Both the position numbers and the translations under genes were made by a program. Positions 11,105-21,490 of a DNA stretch of 64,000 nucleotides are shown here, in pieces. The stretch covers positions 3,858,200 to 3,922,199 of the forward strand of contig JABAKD010000023.1 in NCBI GenBank assembly GCA_012845835.1, read 5' to 3'. Within the stretch, counting starts at the first letter, position 1. Every line of letters starts with the position of its first letter. Under the pieces are notes generated by a model, which saw only the letters and a list, made by a program, of their open reading frames with translations, was not told the DNA's origin and ran no database searches. This stretch comes from Undaria pinnatifida (taxonomy: Eukaryota > Sar > Phaeophyceae > Laminariales > Alariaceae).

Positions 11105-11235
11105 GCCTTGGAAGATTTCGTCGATAGTCATCTTTGCAAGCTGTTACTCCGAGATCGCGCGCATTATTGGGTGTGTGTCCGCGTTAAGGGTATAGGTCGG
11201 CGACTCCCCTTAGAACTACGAAGCCTGTACAAATA
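11105..11235 (+). repeat. family B copy (partial)
   Basis: It carries GAAGATTTCGTCGATAGTCA, TTTGCAAGCTGTTACTCCGA and GGTCGGCGACTCCCCTTAGA in the same order as the copies at 1424, 24258 and 63410. Confidence 0.65.
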
Positions 11236-11399
11236 TTTTTTTCCAGGGACCTTGTATATCAATACGAGTACTACCTGGTATATGGGTTTGCATGTTGTCG
11301 ACCAAGTTTTTCTACCAGGTATAGTGCCTGTCGAAGAAAAAACAACTGGTACCTGTAGGGTCGGGTTGGGGCTATAGTCGTGTAGGGTCTAAGGTGGTA

Positions 11400-11901
11400 T
11401 TCTTGGCAGTTCTTGAGCATTTCGTTCCTTCTTGACGTATGAAATTTGAAATTTGCACTGAGCGCGAACGTGGGCCACGCCAGATTCCTCGATTTCAATA
11501 CTTTATCCTAAATAATAGTCCAACAGCAATGCCGTGAAGACCGCTCGCCGATGAATACCAGTTACCAGGTAATGAGCTAACGTACCGCTGCTGCTGTAAA
11601 TATCGGGTATGGAGTCGGACGATTTGTAGTTGATTGTTGCATTGGGCGTGAGGACATGTTGCCGTGATTCAATTTTTGTTGTTGTGCGCCAACTACACGT
11701 ACACACTCCGCACACGCCGTGACTACTGCCACCCAAAGCAAGAGCTTGAATCGCGCGCGGCTGCTGTTGTACCGCGGCGTCATTCCACGATGGGCAATGC
11801 AGCAGATTCTAAGAATTTTCTGAGCTCCTATATTGAGGATCTCAATATTTCCAGTATTATACCCGAAACATGCTACTACGGTAAAGGCGCTGCGATGGTA
11901 G
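11400..11901. other. interval without recognised genes
   Basis: No exon is supported. The end around 11790-11880 weakly resembles 30940-31040 and 18690-18800 (a GAGCTCAAYAT module followed by CCCGAA and CATG), which suggests decayed repeat sequence. Confidence 0.4.
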
Positions 11902-12464
11902 TGCCCTTGGAGCCTAACAAGGCGTAAGATCGGGGATACGGCTGGATATGAAAGGGTTTCACATCCCTTTGAAGGCATGTGCGTACAGGGAAAAGGGGGT
12001 GATGCTGTTGCTTCACGGGGATTAGCAACGCGTTCAGTTCGTCCGTCCGTGGCGTGAGTGAAACTGATACAAGAGCGTTTCTATTGTAGTACAAGTGAGT
12101 GACCAACGTGGAGCCTGCCTATTAGAGAAACCTGCAAAGGGTAGTGTGTCTGTAACAGCCCCTTAATTTTTTTTAACAAAATATTTTAAGGACGTCGGCT
12201 GTGAGTTCGCTTAATCTTTTTCTATAGAATTTTTTTAAGGACGTCAGCCGTGAGTTCGACGAATTTCGGGTCAATACTCATATTTGCAAGCGGCGTTGTT
12301 GGTACTTGTAATATACTATGTGGGCGAGGTTTTTTCTTCATGGGAGGGGTCCTATCCTTTTGTTTATAAAGAAATATATGTATTGTTTTTCTCCACTAAG
12401 TTTATGAAAATATTTTCAGGACGTCAGCTGCATGTTCGACGAATTTCGGGTCAATAATTATACA
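11902..12464 (+). mobile_element. LTR fragment, family A, followed by primer-binding site
   Basis: About 560 bp match 31091-31592 in order: GGAGCCTAACAAGGCGTAAG, GATACGGCTGGATATGAAAG, TCAGTTCGTCC, GCAAAGGGTA, GGACGTCAGCCGTGAGTTCG, TTGTTGGTACTTGTAATATA. Both copies end in ATTATACA and run straight into TGGCGTCGTC(G/A)GCAGGACC, the same primer-binding sequence as the 381-bp mini-element. I therefore read family A as the LTR of a larger retrotransposon whose interior is missing. The left boundary, near a TG, is approximate. Confidence 0.6.
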
Positions 12465-12537
12465 TGGCGTCGTCGGCAGGACCGAACCAAATCCGTTGTA
12501 ATTTCACGCGCAGGTTCAGGTCCTGCCGACGACGCCA
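12465..12537. repeat. inverted pair of primer-binding sites
   Basis: The left arm (12465-12488) and right arm (12513-12537) are reverse complements over about 24 positions with one 1-base indel. The left arm belongs to the family A LTR on the plus strand. The right arm belongs to the mini-element LTR at 12549 on the minus strand. Extended with the preceding bases, the right arm (GCAGG-TTCAGGT-CCTGC) resembles a tRNA T-arm followed by CGACGACG and CCA. Confidence 0.7.
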
Positions 12538-12548
12538 ATTTTTAGTAG

Positions 12549-12626
12549 GAGTTAAGGGGTATCAATCCGTGTGACCGCTTGCAGAAGGTTAACCGATTGC
12601 TTACCCGAACTAAGCCTTATGACTGC
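12549..12626 (-). mobile_element. solo LTR of the SMART/TRIM-like family
   Basis: Read on the minus strand, it matches the 84-bp LTR at 6700: AAGGCTTAGTTCGGGTAAGC, then GGTTAACCTTCTGCAAGCGG, then CTTAAC. A short internal deletion removes part of the 3' side. The matching primer-binding site lies directly downstream at 12513-12537. Confidence 0.7.
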
Positions 12627-12639
12627 ACCCTTTTCTCTT

Positions 12640-13080
12640 TTCCTGAGTCTCCTGCTCCTAACGTATTGAGGGGAGCTCCGTACCTCACCAACCCGAAGAC
12701 TGATATGGAGAAGAAGAAACGTTCTATCCGGCGAACAATCCCAAAGCCTGTTGTCGGTAAACAACTAAACAACACGCGGAAAAAAACAAGGGGGGGGGGC
12801 TGAATTTCGGACGATTTTTGGGTTAACGCTTTCACTGCTGTAAAAGTTTATTTGAATTTTGTATAGGGAGGGGTTTTGGGGGGGCTCTTTAAGGAGCCCC
12901 GTCGTTCAGAACAAAAAAGTTTCCGCCGCAAAAGTGCTTACGACCTATCGCAGCACGATTTACCCCGAAGCATGGCTTCGAAGGCGTTCGTCCCCGCAAG
13001 CCGACCAACGTTTGTAGGCGCTAGACCTAAAAAGTATATATATACGTATATATATATATCAGCCGACCTATATCCTTAAT
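12640..13080. other. repeat debris (families C and E)
   Basis: Fragments related to families C and E are present, such as GAAGACTGATATGGAGAAGA, GGGAGGGGTTTTGG and AAGGAGCCCCGTCGTTCAGA. I see no gene. Confidence 0.45.
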
Positions 13081-13084
13081 GAGG

Positions 13085-13175
13085 ACACACAACTCGTAAT
13101 GCGCGCGATCGGAGTATCACACACAGCTTGCAAAGATGAGTTTCGACGAAATCTTCGATCTCACAGCTGGAGTGT
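13085..13175 (-). repeat. family B copy (inverted)
   Basis: Read on the minus strand it gives CTCCAGCTGTGAGATCGAAG, then TTTCGTCGAAACTCATC, then TTGCAAGCTGTGTG. An AT dinucleotide run follows at 13188-13205. Confidence 0.7.
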
Positions 13176-14238
13176 ATTTTCATTTTTTATAATATATATA
13201 TATATCAATGCTTTGAAACATATTCGTAGAATTGTGGAGGTAGCCGATAGGTCCGCACTTGAGTGGGCTCAACCGGTCTGAAACGTTCCGCCCACAAAGC
13301 ACGACCCCTAGCGGGGGATGGCTCCGCGGCTGCTGTAGTTTATGGCACCCCACCCTCCCCCTCCCCCCCGTTCTGCGGCATTGCGGTTTATGGCAAGTTT
13401 CCCCGTTTTACCGGGCGGGCGTCGACGCCTGCCATGAACGAAAGGCTCCGTCCCCTCCCTGCCTCAAATGTATCCGACGGATAGAAAGCAAAGCAAACTA
13501 CGGTGGGTACCCGGATGTAAGAGCATCCCGTGGCAAGCCGAATAAAGCGCTCTTGACTACGCGTTGCTCTTATCTGTAGCGGGAAGTTCATAGCTTTTGG
13601 TATGGGAGGGACATGTATGTGCCGATGCCGATTTGACCGCTCTTGAGTCCCGAATGCTCTTGCCGTGCGCGCTCTTAAATGGGGGGGGGGGGGCATTGCT
13701 GTAGCATAAGAGCCAAGCTTCTGTTTTAGGATGCGTGGTTGCCTTGAACGCCCAGAGGGTGTCGCAAGTTGGAAAAGGGGAACAGGGAAAAGGCGAATGA
13801 CACATGCTGCGGTAGAAGTGCGCTGTTTTGCCTTCTGAGGGCGGTGGCTTAACGCCTTCACTATTGGAAAGCCTTTTGGGGGGACAAATTTACTTTGAGT
13901 TAGTAAAGGGAGATATTTTGAGGCTCTATTATAGCTCATGTTATGCCTTCCTAGGCAACAAACGATGAACAACCCCCCCCCCCCCCCCCCCATGGCCTAC
14001 GCTTTAAACGACTAATTTTGCAAATAGAAAACGAAAATGCCAACGATTTTGGCTTAAGGACCTCCGCTATTCAGAAAAAAAAAAAGGTAAAAAAATGGTG
14101 TACCGCCATCGAAGCGAGCGTCCAATAAGCTATTGAAAACTGAAGGGGAAAATAGTTTGCCGCCGCGCGAGTAGCCGGGGGCAAGCGACACCAACCTGCC
14201 CAGAGGAGTTTTTGTAGATATTTTCAAGGTGTTTTGTA
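13176..14238. other. interval without recognised genes
   Basis: A family E fragment lies at about 13845-13935 (GGGGGGACAAATTTACTTTG and GGGAGATATTTTGAGGC). Homopolymer G or C runs are at 13680-13692 and 13974-13990. A 201-codon open frame at 13388-13993 on the minus strand is low-complexity and crosses a C-run, so I do not call it. Confidence 0.45.
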
Positions 14239-14509
14239 ACGCGTGCTACGATGGAGGTGCACCACTTTTTTTTTCTGAGGGTTCCTCGATTTTGGGAGCT
14301 TGGAGACTTACCTCTCCCAAACACTGACGTGGAGAACAATAATGCTGCTTCCGGATTGAAAATAATTCAAGGGGCGTAGGTACACAACGAGAATCACCAT
14401 GCAACACGGAAATGGCCTATTATTTATTTTTTTTCCGACCATTTTGGGGTTAAGGAGCCCCGTTATTCAGAAAAGACGAGAAGTGATACATCTATCGTGG
14501 CACGCGTCT
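14239..14509 (+). mobile_element. family C MITE-like element
   Basis: It starts ACGCGTGCTACGATGGAGGT with GGTGCACC and ends CATCTATCGTGGCACGCGTC. The interior keeps the TTTCTGAGGGTTCCTCGATT, AACACTGACGTGGAGAA and GGTTAAGGAGCCCCGTTATT blocks. Confidence 0.68.
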
Positions 14510-14519
14510 TACGTACACC

Positions 14520-14600
14520 TCGGGCAGATGGCGATCCAGGTCGTACAGATCATGTAGATCATAATTACGAAGGCTACGGTTCAAACCCATCACAAAAGCC
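14520..14600 (+). other. tRNA-derived (SINE-like) sequence
   Basis: An A-box-like GATGGCGATCCAGG and a B-box-like GGTTCAAACCC are about 50 bp apart, as in 5727-5802. No cloverleaf forms. Confidence 0.3.
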
Positions 14601-14639
14601 CTCATTGCCACACAACCTACGCTTCTTGTGTGTCTCCAC

Positions 14640-14735
14640 TGCCCCCCCCTCGCCCCCCTGCTCCCGCGGCCACTTGCGGGTTTCCATTCTTACACTCAGG
14701 GCCCAATTCGGTCCAGAGATTTTTTGCATCCCTCC
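14640..14735 (+). other. decayed copy of an MBTPS1 intron-exon border
   Basis: The order CCCCCTGCTCCC, CCACTTGCGGGTTTCCATT, ACTCAGGGCCCAATTCGG parallels CTCCTGCTCCCC, CCACCGACGGGTTTCCATT, ACTCAGTTTGACGCGG at 14807-14900, just upstream. It looks like a small tandem duplication spanning the acceptor, now non-coding. Confidence 0.4.
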
Positions 14736-14882
14736 CCTGACAATATATAGGTATATTTTTGCCAGGGCTTTATAACTTATTGAACAACGGGCGCGTATTT
14801 TGTGTCCCTCCTGCTCCCCCCCCCCGCCCCCTCCCCCCGACCTACCATTGCCACCGACGGGTTTCCATTGTTTCGCAAACAG

Positions 14883-15042
14883 GACTCAGTTTGACGCGGA
14901 AGACTACGGGGCGTTGCTTCTTGTAGACCCCGAGGCGGGAATAGGAGACGAAGAGAAGGAAAAGCTGGTCCGAGACGTGAAGGAGAAGGGACTGTCCCTC
15001 GTCGTGTTCGCGGATTGGTACAGCGAGGACGTCATGTCTCAG
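14883..15042 (+). CDS. MBTPS1: MBTPS1 exon (first visible)
   Basis: The acceptor is TTTCGCAAACAG and the donor is CAG|GTAAGT. One base completes a codon from the previous exon; 53 codons follow, including FDAEDYGALLLVD and KGLSLVVFADWY. The intron starts with long G-runs directly after the donor (15043-15120). Confidence 0.92.
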
Positions 15043-18000
15043 GTAAGTTGGGGGGGGAGGGAGAGGGGGGGAGATAGGGTCGGGGAAGCTTGTGGGGGGC
15101 GGGGAGGGGGGGGTGTACTCGTTCCTTGCGTTGCCGAACTCTTGTGACCGCAGGCTCTCAGAGAGGACTGCGTAGGGTTTTTATTGACCAGGCAGGCATT
15201 GCGTGCACCGGGGAGGGGGAGGAGGTGGGGGAGAAAAATGTAGGGAGGAAGAGGGAGGAGGCGTGGGTTAGAGGGGGCCGTCTCTCGAACGTTTGCTGGT
15301 GTTTTTTTGCCGCGACCGCGTTGCGTCCGTCTGATGTGACTGTCTGTCAGTCTGTCTGTCTGTCTGTCTGTCTGTCAGTCTGTCAGTCTGTCTGTCTGTC
15401 TTGTCGGTCGGCCGCGGTCTTGTGATGCGCGCGTTTTGTGACACTACGCTCGCTTCCTTTTAATGCCCGGTAGTCGTTTTTGCCTTCTCTCGCTTTGGGC
15501 CTGATATTCCGCCCGCTTGCTTTGTTATGAATATTCGGGGCAGGTGGAGTTCGTGGACGATAACACCCGCAGGATGTGGACGGCGGTTACGGGGGGGTGC
15601 AACGTTCCGGCGCTCAACAGCCTCCTCCTTCCCGGCTTCGGCATGGCGCTAGGTGGAACGCCCGTGGACGGCGTTTTTTCTCTAGCGGGGAGAGAGGTAA
15701 GGGGTGGCAACCAACCGCCTTCTTGGTGGTGAAACTAGAGCGTGTTTCGGAGATCCACTGTGTCCATGAGGTTGAATTATCGAACAACAAAGGGGGATGA
15801 AATGGGGAGTGAAGGGGATGAATTACCAAACAACACAAGGGGGGTGAATTGCCACAAATTGAAGGATGCGAACAAAAATAACTCGTCTACGTTGGTTAAA
15901 CCCGTTTGAATTCAAGGTTCTGTTGTCGGGGCTGGGCTTACCAGGTAGACAGAGCCTCAATCGAACACATACACATTCGTAGGCGTGGGAGAGCTCGCCT
16001 GACAGGCGACGCGATGCTTTTTCCTTTTTGTGTGTGTGTGATTTCATGCTGTTCATGATGGATCTCCGTACTATTGAACAAAAGGCCCTGCTAGTTTTGC
16101 TGAAAACCGCCTGCTTGTGGGTAAAACCTGAACCTTGACCCGTGTACGTTTGTCAAGTTGATCTCACACTGCTTTTCGGAAGCTTGTTCTCCAGGACGTG
16201 CCCGACGGTTTTTTTTTTTTTTTTTTCTGAGGTCTCCTCGCGTGAGGAGCGTTTTTAGACATCCCTCCCAATAACTGATTACTTGAAAGGAAAATAGAAC
16301 CACTCGTACCTGTTATGCATTCGGGACTTAAGATCGGTCGAATCCGCATGTCCCGCCTATACTACCCAAATCCCTCCCTATAATACAAGTGTGTTTGTCC
16401 CTAAAAAGGGTTTCCAGCTACAAGAGGCGTTTCCTTCATTAGAGCCCCCAAATCCCTCCCTATGCTAACTTCAGGTAAAATTGTCCCCCAAAAAGGTTTC
16501 CAGTTATAAAGCGTCAGTCGTTGCCCCTATTTAAGTGCGCCCGAGATAAGATCATTCGGGACTTGAGATCGGTCGAATCCGCATGTCCCGCCTATACTAC
16601 ACACGTGATATGTTGCCCTGTACAGATAAGAGCAATGTGCGGTCCCCCCCATCTTTAGAGCCCCCAAATCCCTCCCTATACTATGTTCAAGAATATTTGT
16701 AATTATAAAAGGAGTTCCAGTTGTAAGGGCGTTACGAGCGCTCGTTTCGGCCTGTCACAAGGTGCTCTTCAATCGGGGTAACCGGTGTATTGGAAGTGCG
16801 CCCGGCTTTCCCCCATCACGTTAGACCCCCCCCCCCCCCCCCCCCGAGTCACGTTAAAATGTTACAGATGCCTCTCGTTCGGCACTCCCAAAAAAACGGA
16901 TCGGTTACGCTATTTTTTTTTTGTTCCCCCTCTTTCAATATCGCGCGTTTTTTTTTCACCTCTTTCCCTGCTTTCCACGACCATAATGTTTTGTTTTGTT
17001 TTTTCCCCTCTCGGTATCGCGCGTTTTTTTTTTTTTTTGCCTCTTTCCTTGCTCTGAACAGGTGCACCTGGCATCGGGGAACGTGATATCAAGAATGCCG
17101 CCCGGCGGCGCCGTGATCACCGCGGAGTACCTTGAAGGCGTTACGGTGAAGGGTTCGAAAAAAGCGCAGACGAAGGAAGTGGCCGCCGTGCACAAGGACC
17201 TCGCCGTTATCGGAGCTTTCGACACGAACACGTGAGTTTTTTTGTTGTTTCGACTATGATCGCGGCAACGGTTCTTGGCTGACACGCTTTTTTCTGGATG
17301 GCGGGGCTCCTTAACCCCCTCTTAAGAGCCCCAAAACCTCCTCCCTATACTAACTCCAAGTAATTTTCTCCCAAGAAAACGGCGGGTTTCCAGTTGAAAG
17401 GCGTGAACCCGAAATCGTTGCAATTTTTTAATTGTTAGCGTTTTTTGTTTTTGGAAACAAAGCAATATTGTATGCCTAGGTAGTATGCCTATAGGGACAT
17501 ATGGGATTATGGTATTATTCTTCGGAGACCACCTTAATTTTTCTCCGATTTTTTTTGTTTGTTTGATTGGGTCGGGCATTGAGCTAGCTCTTATCTCCTT
17601 TGAAGCCCCCAAATCCTTCTCTATACTAACTTTAAGTATATTTATCCCCAAAAAGGGTTTCCAGCTTTAAAGGCGTTAAGTGAGGAGGCACGAGAAAAGT
17701 AAGGGTTTTGTCATGTACGGAAGAAATTTGAGGCTGTGCATATACGAAGCCCGTTGGTTAACGAGATCAACGCGGGGCGCGAGAAAATAAAGGGTTTTGC
17801 AAGAACGGAAGAAGTTTGAGGCGATTGCGAAGCCCGTTTAATCGATAAGATTAACACGAGGGATTGTTGGTTGTACTTGTACTGGTATAGGGAAAAGGGG
17901 CACCGTGGACCAGTCTGCCTGGTCGCTGACACGCTCGCGAAGCACGCAGAGACAGCAATGTTAGCGAGACAGGTTCGAGGTGCGGTAAATAAAGGTTGAT

Positions 18001-21000
18001 AGTTTGGTGCATCTCTTACCGTAGTCTTCCCGCGATAATACTGAAGGCATGTACCGTGGTGGGAAGGGGAGGGAGAAGAGCCGTGGAATGACTCCCTCCC
18101 CTCCTGGAGCCTTGAAGCCATTTTCCACTGGAAATCCGTTTTGGGGGATAAATTACTTGGAATTAGTGTAGGAAGGGGTTTTGGGGCTCCAGCAGGGTTG
18201 GGAGGCCTCCTCTCTCCCTCCTCCCGCGCCCCCTCTCCCCATCCTGAAGAGGCCTCCACGGGCCAACACATTAGCCCACCCAACCTCCCATCTCCTCGCA
18301 CGCCTGCCTGCTCCACCATCTCGCTAACAAACAGGTTACGTACGGGAAAGCGCGCTTCACGGGAGGGCGTTGGCGGGAGAGTGTTCCTGTTTGGGGACTC
18401 GAGCTGTGCGGACGATGCCGCGCTGGGGCTCCTGAAGGGAACACGTAAGGACGGCAGCCGCGGCGGGGACTGCTTGTGGCTGTTCAAGTCGGCTGTTCGA
18501 TACGCTTGCGAGGTATTTTTATTGTGAAGAAGCTGCAAATGATACTCCTCGCACAGCAGCTGTGAGATCGATTTTTTTGTTTTTTCTTGTCGGAAACTCA
18601 TACCTGGTATTTTGGCACCCCGTGTGTGTGATACTCCGATCGCGCGTTTTGAGACGGGGGGCTGTCATCCCCCGCTACGGGTGCAGCAAATTCTGAGAAG
18701 TTTCTGAGATCCTGACAGGAGGAGCTCAACATGTCTCGCCCGAAAACATGGCTTGGGGGGAAGACATTCGGTCGCGCAAAAAACCCGACCAACCTTCCCA
18801 CGCTTAACATGAACATCAACATTGACAACTGCAACCTCTACGGTGGGATGACTCGGGGGGGGGGGAAGGGGATGTCCGCATGAAGGATACTATAGGGCGT
18901 TGACCATTTGCCAGGGAGGCGTGTGTGTTATCGCAAAACTTCAGGCCGAGCCTCTACCGGTAATACCGCAAAATGCCCCCAATTATTGGGGGAAACTGAA
19001 CTGCACTCAAGAAACTGCGACCGCTTGCGGTAGGTAGGGGATGAATTGCCACCATCCCCCCGCGAGAATGCGTTGTAAGGGGAGGTTTCCACTCGGGGGG
19101 TATGAATATCGTCATGAAGGATATTTTAGGTCGTTGACCGTTTACCAGGGAGGCGTGTTACCGCAAAATGTTAGAATGACCCTATATCGGTAATACCCCA
19201 AAATGCCCCGATTCTTGAGGAAAACTGCACTAAAAAAATGCTACTGCAATAACTTGCGGTGGGTAGGGGATGGATTTCCATCATCCCCTCGCGAGAACGC
19301 GTTTCAAAGGGGGGAGGTTTCCAATAGTATCTAGAAGAGGCGTTTCTAACTAGAGAGTGTTATCAAACGTTCATACCTCGGACAGATGTGATCTAGTAGA
19401 TAATCTGCAGCGGACAGGTCATGAGCTAGATCATCTACAGCGGACAGATCATGATCTAGGTAACCTGCAGCGGACAGATCACGATCTAGATCATCTGCAG
19501 CGGATAAATAAACGATCTATATAATCAAAAGCGGACAGATCATGATCTAGATCGTCTACAGCGGATAGAACATGATCGAGACCATCTGTGACCATCGAAC
19601 AGATCATGATGTAGATCATCTGCAGCGGACAGATCACGATCTAGATCTTCAGCGGACAGATCACGACCTAGATCATCTACAGCGGACAGATTACGATATA
19701 GATCATCTGTGATCATCGGACAGATCGTGATATGGATAATTTACAGCGGACAGATCGTGATCTAGATAATCTACAGCGGATAGATCATGATCTAGATCGT
19801 CTACGGCGGAAAGATCACGATCTGGATCATCTACAGCGGACAAATCACGATCTATATCATCTACAGCGGACAGATCACGATCTAGATCGTCTGCGGCGGA
19901 CAGAGCACGGTCTAAACCCACTGCAGCGGACAGATCACGATCTAAAACATCTACAGCGGACAGATCACGATCTAGATCATCTGCAGCGGACAGATCACGA
20001 TCTAGATCATCTGCAGCGGACAGATCGCGATCTAGATCATTTAAAGCGGACAGATCATGATCTAGATAATTTATAGTAGATCCTGTATCTGCCGTCAGAA
20101 GATGTTGAGGAGTATCTGCCTGTGTATGAAGAGTATAGATCCAAACCGTGGGGAAAAATTGCTAGATCATGCAGATCGCACGGATCCCACCCGGTAACAT
20201 GAGCTATACATCGTACAGATATTCCCTGAAGACTCTAGACCATCAAGTAGAGGTTTAGTGATGTGTTCGACGTGTGAAGCGATGCCGATGCCCTCACAAG
20301 AAGCAAGTCTCCACCACTACATCAACAACCTATTTTTTACATGAAATCATCTGACGCATCGATCTCTTGACCCTGTTCATAAAATAATGCGGAGGCTACT
20401 GCACCACGGGAACGACGCCAACCCCACCACTAACAGCGAGGCATTGTTTCCCGTGACTAAATACAATCATTGTCTGCGTGAAATTATCTGACGCATCTAT
20501 CTCTTGACCGTTAAATAGAAGAATGCGAGCGCTACTGTATCACGAGAACGGCGCCACACCGCCCCCTCCACCAATAACTACAACCACTTTTTCCGTGATT
20601 TTTTTTCCTTGGCGCGTGTTTTAGCGGGGCTTCACAGACCTTGCCGCATTTCGGGATGCGAACTGGGCACGTGTGAAGCAATGCCAACACCCTCTCCGAA
20701 AGAAAGCCTCCACTATATAACAACGCCCTTTTACCTGAAGTTTTCTGACGCATCTATCTTTTGACCATGTTAGTAGAAAAATGCGGAGACTGCTGTTTTT
20801 TTATCCCGTGAACGACGCCACGCCTGCCTCCACCACAAAACAGCTACAAGCACTTTTTTCGTCATCTGTTATATTTGGCATTGGCAGGGTTTCACAGATC
20901 TTGCCGTATTTCGGGATGCGAAATGGATCCCCGACGAGAGCCGCGGGGTCTTCGACAAGAGTGGCGCCGCCGAGGGCTTCAGTGATGGCCTGCCGGTGCC

Positions 21001-21025
21001 GATGTCACCACCCACCAACGAGTGA
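14883..21025 (+). CDS. MBTPS1: membrane-bound transcription factor site-1 protease (S1P/SKI-1), C-terminal exons
   Basis: Five exons join without breaking phase: 14883-15042, 15544-15696, 17062-17231, 18335-18512, 20888-21025. They give 265 codons and a TGA. The product matches the conserved region after the subtilase domain of S1P, a Golgi/ER-lumenal serine protease that cleaves membrane-bound transcription factors such as SREBP and ATF6 before site-2 protease. Diagnostic runs are GLSLVVFADWY, VEFVDDNTRRMW, GGCNVPALN and GRVFLFGDSSC plus DCLWLF; animal and plant S1P have very similar stretches in the same order. The catalytic Asp/His/Ser exons are not in the window as far as I can see; they should lie upstream across a long intron. 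The final 45 codons show no transmembrane helix, although S1P normally ends with one, so this may be an alternative end or an incomplete model. Confidence 0.9.
15340..15405 (+). repeat. (CTGT)n microsatellite in MBTPS1 intron
   Basis: About fourteen CTGT/CAGT tetranucleotide units, lightly interrupted, lie between the first two visible MBTPS1 exons. Confidence 0.85.
15544..15696 (+). CDS. MBTPS1: MBTPS1 exon
   Basis: Fifty-one codons, phase 0 at both ends, with acceptor GGGGCAG and donor GAG|GTAAGG. It holds VEFVDDNTRRMW, GGCNVPALN and DGVFSLAGRE, the most recognisable S1P block in the window. Confidence 0.93.
15697..17061 (+). other. MBTPS1 intron with repeat fragments
   Basis: It contains family E/C fragments (16200-16720), two copies of a GAATCCGCATGTCCCGCCTA module (16336 and 16573), a C-run at 16829-16847, and a threefold repeat of TATCGCGCGTTTTTTTT plus a CCTCTTTCC block (16935-17050) that ends at the acceptor and serves as its pyrimidine tract. 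Confidence 0.6.
17062..17231 (+). CDS. MBTPS1: MBTPS1 exon
   Basis: The exon has 56 codons plus two bases, with acceptor CTCTGAACAG and donor AC|GTGAGT. It encodes LASGNVISRMPPGGAVITAE and ends AVIGAFDTNT, aligning with the S1P stretch between the NIPALN-type block and the YGDSNC-type block. Confidence 0.9.
17232..18334 (+). other. MBTPS1 intron with family C/E fragments
   Basis: Family E copies lie at about 17290-17410, 17590-17680 and, inverted, 18110-18190. A doubled AGGGTTTTGCAAGAACGGAAG-type module lies at 17695 and 17790. No other feature is supported. Confidence 0.5.
18335..18512 (+). CDS. MBTPS1: MBTPS1 exon with FGDSSC motif
   Basis: One base completes the split Thr codon and 59 codons follow, ending phase 0 at GAG|GTATTT. 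Acceptor is GCTAACAAACAG. The motif GRVFLFGDSSC followed by GGDCLWLFKSAVRYA matches the conserved GDS-C and DC-WL region of S1P. An 11-residue insertion (about ALGLLKGTRKD) separates the two parts compared with animal proteins. Confidence 0.92.
19378..20085 (+). repeat. 30-bp GATC-rich minisatellite
   Basis: More than twenty units of about 30 bp have the consensus AGATCATCTACAGCGGAC followed by AGATCACGATCT. Each unit contains several GATC or CGATC sites and internal palindromes. The length keeps all frames open, giving a decapeptide repeat on each strand (TDHDLDHLQR plus, DRDLSAVDDL minus). It lies in the last visible MBTPS1 intron. Confidence 0.92.
20270..20885 (+). repeat. threefold repeat carrying a decayed copy of the last MBTPS1 exon
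   Basis: The core CTGACGCATC(G/T)ATCT(C/T)TTGACC occurs at about 20351, 20490 and 20746. After the second core, 20624-20668 repeats the start of the true last exon (CTTCACAGACCTTGCCGCATT and GGGATGCGAA), but without an AG in the right phase and with frame loss soon after. This is a relic exon duplication. Confidence 0.7.
20888..21025 (+). CDS. MBTPS1: MBTPS1 last visible exon
   Basis: The acceptor GGCATTGGCAG leads in phase 0 to 45 codons and TGA. The sequence starts GFTDLAVFRDAKWIPDESRG and ends SPPTNE. I assign it by phase, position and its good acceptor, since S1P is poorly conserved here. No membrane helix is present. Confidence 0.6.
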   Translation, partial: GFTDLAVFRDAKWIPDESRGVFDKSGAAEGFSDGLPVPMSPPTNE

Positions 21026-21084
21026 GCGCAGGATCGTAAAAAAGCAAATGGAACTGATTAAATTTGCAAGGCTCGTCACGGATC

Positions 21085-21490
21085 ATGACCCGACCCGTGG
21101 GTGGCGGTTGTTCCATGACCCGACCCGTGGGTCGGCGGTTTTTCCATGACCCGACCCATGGGTGTCGGGTCAAGAGCTTTCCTTAATTTCCCGGGTCGAG
21201 TCAGGTCGGGTCAGGAGGTGTTCGGAATTGAATTATCACGGGTCGGCACGTGTAGGTTTTTCAATCTCACGGATCGGGGCGGGTTACTCTGACACGGCCC
21301 GACCCGTCGTAAGAAGCCGTGTTTTTTTAGCTGAGCCCGTGGGTCGGGTCGAGTCGGGATGGGCCAGGGGGTATTCGAAATAGAAAGCTCGCGGGCCAGA
21401 ACGAGTTGGTTCAGGAGTAGTTTGCAAGTGTCACAGATCGGTCCGGGTCGCCCTGAAACGCGCGGCCCGACCCGCGAGGGGTGACCCGCC
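21085..21490. repeat. family K, (G)GGTCGGGTC-rich repeat
   Basis: Short units based on GACCCGACCCGTGGGT occur in both orientations with AT-richer spacers. A related block lies at 62970-63180. A doubled TTCCATGACCCGACCC unit is at 21110-21160. Confidence 0.65.

Noticed and set aside
13388..13993. 201-codon minus-strand frame
   Set aside because: It starts in a C/G homopolymer, includes a family E repeat fragment and has no recognisable domain.
19703..20076. Decapeptide-repeat proteins over the 30-bp minisatellite
   Set aside because: Open frames follow from a period divisible by three. The array lies inside an MBTPS1 intron and has no start or splice context.
19378..20085. CRISPR array
   Set aside because: Repeats are contiguous with no unique spacers, in a eukaryotic intron.
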